This document shows, one piece after another, positions 57,523-64,000 of a stretch of DNA of 64,000 bases. The position numbers and the translations under genes were made by a program. Numbering within the stretch: position 1 is the first letter of the stretch; each line of letters opens with the position of its first letter. Location of the stretch: positions 123,924-187,923 of the forward strand of contig NZ_SMAH01000005.1 of assembly GCF_004342625.1 (NCBI RefSeq). The letters are read 5' to 3'. The DNA is from Tepidimonas ignava. Its GTDB lineage: Bacteria > Pseudomonadota > Gammaproteobacteria > Burkholderiales > Burkholderiaceae_C. The notes beneath the pieces are model-generated. The model saw only the letters and a list, made by a program, of their open reading frames with translations, was not told the DNA's origin and searched no databases.

Positions 57523-58392
57523 ATGGCAGCAGGCAAGGAAATACGCGGCAAGATCAAGTCGGTGGAAAACACCAAAAAGATCACCAAAGCCATGGAAATG
57601 GTGGCCGCCTCCAAGATGCGCAAGGCGCAGGAGCGCATGCGGCAGGCGCGTCCGTACGCGGACAAGGTGCGCCAGATCGCTGGCAACCTGAGCCGCGCCA
57701 ACCCGGAGTACGTGCACCCGTTCATGGTTGAGCATGCCGACGCCCCCGTGGCCGGCATGATCGTGGTCACCACCGACAAGGGCCTGTGCGGCGGCCTCAA
57801 CACCAACCTGCTGCGCGCGGTGACCAACCAGTTGCGCGAGCTGCAGTCGCAGGGCAAGACCGCGCAGGTGGTGGCCATTGGCAACAAGGGGCTGGGGTTT
57901 CTCAACCGCATTGGCGCCAAGGTGGTGTCGCACGTCACCGGTCTGGGCGACACGCCACACCTGGAGCGCCTGATCGGCCCGGTCAAGGTGCTGCTGGACG
58001 CCTACGCCGAAGGCAAGCTCAGCGCGGTGTACCTGTGCTACACGCGCTTCATCAACACGATGAAGCAAGAACCCGTGGTGCAGCAGTTGCTGCCACTGTC
58101 GGCCAAGGAGCTCGACAGCGGCGCGCCGGGCTACGACTGGGACTACATCTACGAACCCGACGCGCCCACGGTGATCGACGAGCTGCTGGTGCGCTACGTG
58201 GAGGCGCTGGTGTACCAGGCGGTGGCCGAGAACATGGCGTCGGAGCAGTCGGCGCGCATGGTGGCCATGAAGGCCGCCACCGACAACGCTGGCAACCTGA
58301 TCAGCGAGCTCAAGTTGGTCTACAACAAGACGCGCCAGGCCAGCATCACCAAGGAACTGTCCGAAATCGTCGCCGGTGCGGCGGCGGTGTGA
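57523..58392 (+). CDS. atpG: ATP synthase F1 subunit gamma
   Basis: Central rotor shaft, 289 residues. The N-terminal helix [20 protein letters not shown] and the C-terminal [15 protein letters not shown] pack as a coiled coil inside F1. [16 protein letters not shown] is the conserved foot region. It follows atpA by 43 bases. Confidence 0.97.
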   Translation: MAAGKEIRGKIKSVENTKKITKAMEMVAASKMRKAQERMRQARPYADKVRQIAGNLSRANPEYVHPFMVEHADAPVAGMIVVTTDKGLCGGLNTNLLRAVTNQLRELQSQGKTAQVVAIGNKGLGFLNRIGAKVVSHVTGLGDTPHLERLIGPVKVLLDAYAEGKLSAVYLCYTRFINTMKQEPVVQQLLPLSAKELDSGAPGYDWDYIYEPDAPTVIDELLVRYVEALVYQAVAENMASEQSARMVAMKAATDNAGNLISELKLVYNKTRQASITKELSEIVAGAAAV

Positions 58393-58436
58393 CGCCACCC
58401 CGGTTCCCGTCATCTTCGCAATCGAACAAGGTTTGA

Positions 58437-59849
<1,413 letters not shown>

Positions 59850-59872
59850 AGCGGCCCTACGGGGCGACCGCA

Positions 59873-59913
59873 GGGGCGGTGAGACGCGTGGCAACGCCAC
59901 GAACCGCCGCCCC
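59873..59913 (+). promoter_or_regulatory. Intercistronic stem-loop between atpD and atpC
   Basis: GGGGCGGT (59873-59880) can pair with ACCGCC-G-CCCC (59903-59913, one bulged G). Inside it CGTGGC and GCCACG form a perfect six-base-pair hairpin. There is no T tract, so it is more likely to tune mRNA stability or atpC translation than to end transcription. Confidence 0.4.
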
Positions 59914-59939
59914 GTTGGACGACAGACGAAGGAGTCGCG

Positions 59940-60356
59940 ATGCAAACGATACAGGTCGAAGTGGTCAGCGCCGAAGAGTCGATCTTCAGCGGTCCGGCCC
60001 GGTTCGTGGCCTTGCCCGGTGAAGCGGGTGAGCTGGGCATTCTGCCCGGCCACGTGCCGCTGATCACGCGCATCAAGCCCGGCGCGGTGCGCATCGAAAA
60101 GGCCGACGGCGAAGAGGAATTCGTCTTTGTCGCGGGCGGCATCCTGGAGGTGCAGCCCAAGGTGGTGACGGTGCTGTCCGACACCGCGATCCGCGGCAAG
60201 GACCTTGACGAGGCCAAGGCCAACGAAGCGCGCAAGGCCGCCGAAGAGGCACTCAAGAACGCCAAGAGCGACGTCGATTTGGCCAAAGCCCAGTCGGAGC
60301 TGGCCATCATGGCGGCGCAGATCGCGGCGCTGCGTCGCTTCCGCCAAAAGCGCTGA
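59940..60356 (+). CDS. atpC: ATP synthase F1 subunit epsilon
   Basis: Rotor subunit that couples F1 to the c-ring and inhibits ATP hydrolysis; 138 residues. N-terminal beta-sandwich with [20 protein letters not shown] and [19 protein letters not shown]. The C-terminal helical hairpin is Ala/Lys-rich ([19 protein letters not shown]). Last gene of the operon; GAAGGAG ribosome-binding site. Confidence 0.97.
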   Translation: MQTIQVEVVSAEESIFSGPARFVALPGEAGELGILPGHVPLITRIKPGAVRIEKADGEEEFVFVAGGILEVQPKVVTVLSDTAIRGKDLDEAKANEARKAAEEALKNAKSDVDLAKAQSELAIMAAQIAALRRFRQKR

Positions 60357-60364
60357 GGCGGCCC

Positions 60365-61390
60365 ATGGTGCTGCCCCCGGCACCATGCCCACCCGACGAA
60401 TGGCCACGCCCGCCGGCGTGGCAGCGTGGCGGCCACCGGCAAACGGTGGCCGCTGCGTTTTGGGCGCGTCGCACGCCGACCGCCCTGCCCGCGTGGCGGC
60501 GCCAGCGCTGGAACACACCGGATGGCGACTTTGTCGACGCCGACACGCTGCTGCCGCCGGTGCCGCAGGGCCTGGTCGTGCTCTTTCACGGCCTGGAGGG
60601 TTCGTCACGCAGCCACTACGCGCAGGCGCTGGCGTGGGTGGCGCTGCAGCGGGGCTGGGGTGTGGTGGTGCCGCATTTTCGGGGCTGCTCCGGCGAACCG
60701 AACCGGGCGCCGCGCGCCTACCACAGCGGCGACCACGCCGAGATCGATTGGATGCTGGCGCGTGCCGCGGCGCTGGCCCCGGCCTTGCCATTGTGGGCGG
60801 TGGGGGTGTCGTTGGGTGGCAACGCGTTGCTGCGTTGGTTGCAGGAGCAGGGCGCGGCGGCGCGCGCACGGGTGCGCGCGGCCGCCGCGGTGTCGGCGCC
60901 GCTGGATTTGACCGCGGCCGGCGCGGCGATCGACCGCGGATTGAACCGTTGGCTGTACGCACGGCATTTTTTGCGTACCATGCGGCGCAAGGCACGCGCG
61001 TTGGCGCGGCAACACCCGGGGGTGCTGGACGTGCGGCGGGCCGTGACGGCCCGCACGCTGCGCGTGTTCGACGACGCCTTCACGGCGCCGTTGCACGGGT
61101 TTGCCGGGGTGGACGATTATTGGCGGCGCGCCTCCAGCAAACCCCACTTGGCGCGCATCCAGGTGCCCACGCTCGTGCTCAACGCACGCAACGACCCGTT
61201 CGTGCCGGCCGCGAGCTTGCCGCAGGCGGGCGAGGTCGGGCCGTGGGTGCGGCTGTGGCAGCCACGCCAAGGGGGGCATGTGGGGTTTGCCCAGCGCCGC
61301 CACCCGGGTGATGTGCGTGGCGAAGTCTGGGGCGTGTGGGAGCACGTGCTGAACTGGCTGCATGCGGCCAGCGCCGCCAGCGTACCGTGA
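60365..61390 (+). CDS. YheT/ABHD-type alpha/beta hydrolase
   Basis: Serine hydrolase of 341 residues in the YheT (EMB8/ABHD1-3) family. The triad is visible: Ser149 in VGVSLGGNALL, Asp277 in NARNDPFV and His305 in GGHVGF. The family's N-terminal WQRGGHRQTV and LFHGLEGSSRSHYAQAL are present. Substrate unknown; lipid or ester hydrolysis is typical. It starts eight bases after atpC, so read-through transcription from the atp operon is possible. Confidence 0.92.
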   Translation: MVLPPAPCPPDEWPRPPAWQRGGHRQTVAAAFWARRTPTALPAWRRQRWNTPDGDFVDADTLLPPVPQGLVVLFHGLEGSSRSHYAQALAWVALQRGWGVVVPHFRGCSGEPNRAPRAYHSGDHAEIDWMLARAAALAPALPLWAVGVSLGGNALLRWLQEQGAAARARVRAAAAVSAPLDLTAAGAAIDRGLNRWLYARHFLRTMRRKARALARQHPGVLDVRRAVTARTLRVFDDAFTAPLHGFAGVDDYWRRASSKPHLARIQVPTLVLNARNDPFVPAASLPQAGEVGPWVRLWQPRQGGHVGFAQRRHPGDVRGEVWGVWEHVLNWLHAASAASVP

Positions 61391-61400
61391 GGGGGTGCCG

Positions 61401-61973
61401 ATGGACGACATGGTCAAAGCCGCGATGGCCAAGTGGCCCAACGTGCCGCATTGCTACGGCTGGTTGGGTTTGGACGAGCGGGGGCGTTGGTGGATGCGCG
61501 ATGCTGCCGCGCAGGCCGCTGGCCCCTTTGTCGGCCCGGGTGCCAGCGCCGCCAGCCGGGGCAGCGAACTGCGACACGCCGGCCTGATCGCGTTCATTGG
61601 GCGCAACTACGCTTGCGACGACCAGGGACAGTGGTATTTCCAGAACGGCCCCCAGCGCGTGTACGTGGAGCTGGCCTGCACGCCGTGGGTGTGGCGGGTC
61701 CAGCCCGACGGCGGGCTGTACAGCCACACGGGGCAGCCCACCATGCCCACCGAGGTCTTGGTCGACGAGCGCGGGTGGGTGTACCTCGTCACGCCGCTGG
61801 GCGTTGGGGTGGTGCACAGCCAAGATGTCCCGCTGGCTGTCGAGCATTGGGAGGCGGGACGCTGGCCCGTGACCGAGCCACGCAGCGTGCACAGCGCGAC
61901 GCTGCCCGAACGTTACCGCTTCGTGCCCAGCCCCGCGGCACGGCGCGCGAGTGCCTCCAGCGCCATCAAGTAG
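61401..61973 (+). CDS. DUF2946-like conserved protein
   Basis: Conserved betaproteobacterial protein of 190 residues, recognised (not verified) as DUF2946-like. It has [20 protein letters not shown] at the N-terminus, then [20 protein letters not shown] and [16 protein letters not shown]. No catalytic motif is evident. Start ATG 61401 with GAGGGGG upstream, ten bases after the YheT-like gene. Its last 61 bases overlap the end of aroQ on the other strand. Confidence 0.8.
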   Translation: MDDMVKAAMAKWPNVPHCYGWLGLDERGRWWMRDAAAQAAGPFVGPGASAASRGSELRHAGLIAFIGRNYACDDQGQWYFQNGPQRVYVELACTPWVWRVQPDGGLYSHTGQPTMPTEVLVDERGWVYLVTPLGVGVVHSQDVPLAVEHWEAGRWPVTEPRSVHSATLPERYRFVPSPAARRASASSAIK

Positions 61974-62422
61974 CCGTCCGGTCCAAAGCCGATGATGCTG
62001 CCGGCGGCCACCGGCGCGATCCACGAGTGGTGGCGAAACGACTCGCGCGCGTGCACGTTGGAGATATGCACCTCGATGACGGGCAGTGGCTCGACGCCCT
62101 TGATGGCGTCGTGCAGCGCGATCGAGGTGTGGGTGTACGCGCCAGGGTTGAACACGACGCCGAGGGCCTGCCCCTGCCGATGCAGCGCTCCCCACGCGTG
62201 AATCTGGTCGATCAGCGCGCCCTCGTGGTTGCTCTGGAAACACTCGACCTGCAAGCCCAGCGCGGCGCCGTGTTGGCGGCAGCGTTGTTCCAAGTCGGCC
62301 AACGTCAGCGCGCCGTAGATACCCGGCTCACGCGTGCCGAGCAAGTTGAGGTTGGGGCCGTTGAGCACCAACACCCGCGCCGATGCGGGGGCGGGTGCCG
62401 CCGTCACAAGGTCGTTGGCCAC
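61913..62422 (-). CDS. aroQ: Type II 3-dehydroquinate dehydratase
   Basis: Third step of the shikimate pathway; dodecameric cytoplasmic enzyme, 169 residues. It has [20 protein letters not shown] with the catalytic tyrosine and loop arginine, [30 protein letters not shown], and [17 protein letters not shown]. The start is GTG 62422, giving a non-conserved 16-residue lead. The tail overlaps the DUF2946-like gene by 61 bases in antiparallel fashion. Confidence 0.96.
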   Translation of the reverse strand: MANDLVTAAPAPASARVLVLNGPNLNLLGTREPGIYGALTLADLEQRCRQHGAALGLQVECFQSNHEGALIDQIHAWGALHRQGQALGVVFNPGAYTHTSIALHDAIKGVEPLPVIEVHISNVHARESFRHHSWIAPVAAGSIIGFGPDGYLMALEALARRAAGLGTKR

Positions 62423-62430
62423 GGCAGGGG

Positions 62431-62940
62431 TTACTTTTTCTCGTCAGCCGGGGCCTGCGGCTCGGGGAAGTTGGCGCCCGCCGCATTGGCCATGTAGGCC
62501 ACCGCGCGTGCGATTTCCAGGTCGCGGAACGCGCCGCCGCCCTGGGCGCCCATGGCGCCTTTGCCCTTGAGCGCGGAGTTGACCAACGTGTCGAAGCCCT
62601 GCGCGAGGCGCGGCGCCCACGCGCCCTTGTCGCCGAACTTGGGCGCGCCCACCAAACCGGCAGCGTGGCACGCGGCGCACTGCGCTTTGTACACCTCTTC
62701 GCCAGCCGCCAGCGGGCGGTTGGCGTCACGCAGCTCGACGCTGCCCACCTTCTGGATGCGCTGCGCCACCGCCAGCTCCGGATTGGCCACGCCAGCCTGG
62801 GGCTTGGGGGTGCGCGTCACGTAGGCCACCAGGCCCATGATCAGGATCACCGGGACGACGAAGGCGAAAATCGCCGTCCACCACAGTTGCTTGGGGGTGC
62901 GGATCGGGCCGGTGTGGCTGTCGTGGGCGTGGTCGCTCAT
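62431..62940 (-). CDS. Membrane-anchored cytochrome c (c5-like)
   Basis: Single-haem cytochrome c of 169 residues. One uncleaved N-terminal membrane helix (about 19-41, [20 protein letters not shown]) anchors a periplasmic domain with the haem site CAACH (Cys88, Cys91, His92) and a methionine ligand candidate in [11 protein letters not shown]. The c5-like pattern suggests an electron carrier to a terminal oxidase. The start at 62940 (AAGGGA upstream) is preferred over 62967. It is probably co-transcribed with aroQ, eight bases downstream. Confidence 0.92.
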   Translation of the reverse strand: MSDHAHDSHTGPIRTPKQLWWTAIFAFVVPVILIMGLVAYVTRTPKPQAGVANPELAVAQRIQKVGSVELRDANRPLAAGEEVYKAQCAACHAAGLVGAPKFGDKGAWAPRLAQGFDTLVNSALKGKGAMGAQGGGAFRDLEIARAVAYMANAAGANFPEPQAPADEKK

Positions 62941-63053
62941 GATGTCCCTTCGAAGCGGCATCTGCATGGGCGCACGCGCTGCGCGTGCGCCACCAAGGTG
63001 AAAACTGTTGGATTATAAGAGCGGCCACAACCCATGGCCGGTGCGCGGCTGGT

Positions 63054-63059
63054 AGAATC
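63054..63059 (+). promoter_or_regulatory. -10 element before the tRNA-Arg region
   Basis: TAGAAT lies 11 bases before the partial tRNA copy and would drive both that copy and the intact gene. No good -35 is seen. Confidence 0.35.
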
Positions 63060-63070
63060 GGGCTTCTCAC

Positions 63071-63111
63071 GCGGCTGTAGCTCAGTGGATAGAGTGTCGG
63101 CCTCCGAAGCC
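63071..63111 (+). pseudogene. 5'-half copy of tRNA-Arg(CCG)
   Basis: These 41 bases match exactly the first 41 bases of the intact tRNA gene 94 bases downstream, from the acceptor stem through the 3' side of the anticodon stem. They then diverge, so the T arm and 3' acceptor strand are missing. The copy lies inside a perfect nine-base inverted repeat (63064-63072 with 63128-63136). Confidence 0.85.
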
Positions 63112-63164
63112 TGAGGTCACCGGGCCGGCGTGAGAAAATGTGACCATAAGTTGATGTGCCCCAA

Positions 63165-63240
63165 GCGGCTGTAGCTCAGTGGATAGAGTGTCGGCCTCCG
63201 AAGCCGAAGGTCGTGGGTTCGATCCCCGCCAGCCGCGCCA
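63165..63240 (+). tRNA. tRNA-Arg (anticodon CCG)
   Basis: A complete 76-base cloverleaf with encoded CCA: acceptor GCGGCTG/CAGCCGC, D arm GCTC...GAGT, anticodon loop CTCCGAA (anticodon CCG, decoding CGG), and T loop TTCGATC in a GTGGG/CCCGC stem. CGG is a common codon in such a GC-rich genome. Confidence 0.97.
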
Positions 63241-63372
63241 AATCAAGCACTTACTCAACAGCCGTGGGTGGCGATGGGGCGGGCGTGGCCCAAGTCGCCT
63301 TGCTGTTGTTGAGCCGCAGGCGCCGTGCCCTTGAACGGCGCCAGTGGTCGCGTCCCACCCGGTCACGGTGTT

Positions 63373-63411
63373 TGTGCCCTGCGTGTGCCCTGGTTGTGCC
63401 ACGGCTGTGCC
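63373..63411. repeat. Four TGTGCC repeats at exact 11-base spacing
   Basis: TGTGCC occurs at 63373, 63384, 63395 and 63406, each followed by five variable bases, so the copies lie on nearly the same face of the helix. Such phased short repeats resemble integrase arm-type sites or replication iterons, but no protein that would bind them is in view. Confidence 0.7.
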
Positions 63412-63617
63412 AGCAGGTGGTGACGAACACGCCCGAAACGACCATCGGCCCTGTGCCCCATGGGCGCTGCCAGCGGCCCGTCGAGGGTGGTGGCTACTCA
63501 CTCGTGTTGCCCTCTTTGGCGGTCGGGCGCCGTGTTGGCTGTGAGGGGCCTGCGGCTCACGAACAGGGCCTAAACGGCCCACCCACAGACCACAAACCGC
63601 CCCTGGAGCGCAATCAC

Positions 63618-63648
63618 GTTGCCACCATGTGAAACATTGGTCGGCAAC
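63618..63648. repeat. Bulged inverted repeat
   Basis: GTTGCC-ACCA-TGT pairs with ACA-TGGT-GGCAAC around a GAA loop, with single-base bulges (63637 and 63642). Thirteen base pairs in all. It has no T tract. Confidence 0.55.
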
Positions 63649-63737
63649 GGCCGAGTCAGAGGCTGTTGTGCAGACCTTCCCTAAGTCAGGATCGTGTACA
63701 GTGATAGGGCAATGTTTGCATCAGTTCTGAGGTCGCC

Positions 63738-63908
63738 ATGAGCCGACTCAGCGTCAAAGACAGGATGGCTCGCTCCATCGCCCGCCGCAAGGGCGAGGTC
63801 GTCCTGCGCGCCGATTTCAAGGCCATGGGCAGCCCCAGCCAGATCAGCCGGGCGATCAAGGCGCTGATCGAGGCGGGCAAGATCGTTCGCTTGGGCTACG
63901 GTATTTAG
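63738..63908 (+). CDS. Short winged-helix-like protein resembling the N-terminus of DUF6088/AbiEi-type antitoxins
   Basis: Frame of 56 residues. It has a basic N-terminus (DRMARSIARRKGEVVLRADF) and a helix-turn-helix-like stretch (GSPSQISRAIKALIEAGKIV). It stops right after RLGYGI, where family members usually continue (GYGxYxK...) for well over 100 residues. Family assignment is by recognition only. The TAG at 63906 could be a truncation, or this may be a naturally short DNA-binding protein. No strong ribosome-binding site. A toxin partner would be expected beyond the window. Confidence 0.5.
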   Translation: MSRLSVKDRMARSIARRKGEVVLRADFKAMGSPSQISRAIKALIEAGKIVRLGYGI

Positions 63909-63943
63909 TCGCCCCTGAAATATTCATAACATCATGATTTTTC

Positions 63944-63972
63944 TTGTGTTATTGTCTGTTTGCGAGTACAAT
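63944..63972 (+). promoter_or_regulatory. Promoter-like element in the AT-rich right end
   Basis: TTGTGT (63944-63949) and TACAAT (63967-63972) are 17 bases apart, in sequence far richer in A and T than the rest of the window. It would drive a gene beyond base 64000. Confidence 0.45.
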
Positions 63973-64000
63973 TTCCCCCAGATCTGATGTCTGATGCGCC

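Larger units (their letters stand above)
63241..63737. other. Gene-free stretch after the tRNA
   Basis: About 500 bases without a convincing gene; open frames here have no family resemblance or ribosome-binding site. It contains the 11-base-period TGTGCC array and a bulged inverted repeat, described separately. The composition is less GC-rich toward the right. Position next to a tRNA and these repeats suggest the remains or boundary of an integrated element. Confidence 0.5.

Noticed and set aside
63373..63411. CRISPR-like interpretation of the TGTGCC array
   Set aside because: Units are only six bases with five-base gaps; there are no 24-40 base repeats with unique spacers anywhere in the window.
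63082..63632. Open frames on both strands across the tRNA-Arg region, considered as the tail of an integrase
   Set aside because: The plus-strand frame is a translated tRNA, and the minus-strand frame lacks the tyrosine-recombinase C-terminal motifs. No integrase can be claimed.

Overview
The window is a GC-rich chromosomal segment (roughly 70% GC by eye) from a Gram-negative betaproteobacterium. The best guess is Burkholderiales, close to Comamonadaceae; the genus cannot be fixed from the sequence alone. The evidence is two Burkholderia-type trimeric porins, a complete atpIBEFHAGDC operon, adjacent lipA/lipB/DUF493 genes, a GTP-dependent PEP carboxykinase, and several betaproteobacterial families (Gcr-like membrane 'recombinase', UPF0149/SEC-C protein, MurU, LapG/LapD). 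Most of the window is ordinary housekeeping sequence with tight spacing and many ATGA-type start/stop overlaps.

Layout. 1-2.1 kb: two tandem porins, the first cut by the window edge, each followed by a strong intrinsic terminator. 2.3-8.5 kb: an orphan AAA-like ATPase/PD-(D/E)XK protein, an MFS exporter, a chemoreceptor with an unusual C-terminal Cache domain, and rpe. 8.5-13.5 kb: a translationally coupled run of gcr-like, thiL, NUDIX, pgpA and pncC genes. 13.5-19 kb: UPF0149, a Lon-like protease, pepP and murU. 19-21.3 kb: a 44-residue membrane protein and pckG with a perfect operator-like palindrome upstream. 21.3-26 kb: a LysR regulator, a phosphoesterase, a hicA/hicB toxin-antitoxin pair and an HD-GYP protein. 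25.8-36.7 kb: an ArgP-like regulator divergent from dadA, a flavin reductase with an EamA exporter, an HDOD protein, acetoacetate-CoA ligase, a uracil/xanthine-type permease, a miniature flagellar-rod-like protein and a GMC oxidoreductase. 36.8-44.6 kb: a minus-strand block of alr, an RND adaptor and pump, DUF2892, a SLAC1/TehA channel and a TSUP permease. Two copies of one operator-like motif (TACCC-N3-GGAGTA) lie in the RND operon. 44.7-50.9 kb: lplT, then a c-di-GMP adhesion-control locus with a LapD-like receptor and LapG-like protease, divergent from a TolC-OmpA fusion that is broken by one in-frame TAA. 50.9-60.4 kb: lipA, lipB and DUF493 divergent from the ATP synthase operon. 60.4-63 kb: a YheT-type hydrolase, a DUF2946-like protein, aroQ and a cytochrome c.

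The right end (about 63.05-64 kb) is different. It holds a tRNA-Arg(CCG) gene preceded by a 5'-half copy of itself inside nested inverted repeats. Then come about 500 bases without a gene that contain four TGTGCC repeats at exact 11-base spacing and a bulged inverted repeat, then a short winged-helix-like ORF and an AT-rich promoter-like stretch. This looks like the edge of an integrated or decayed mobile element at a tRNA gene, although no integrase is visible.

The points most worth following are the nonsense codon in the Lap-type outer-membrane exporter, the duplicated operator of the RND/sulfur-permease block, and the tRNA-flanking repeat structure.
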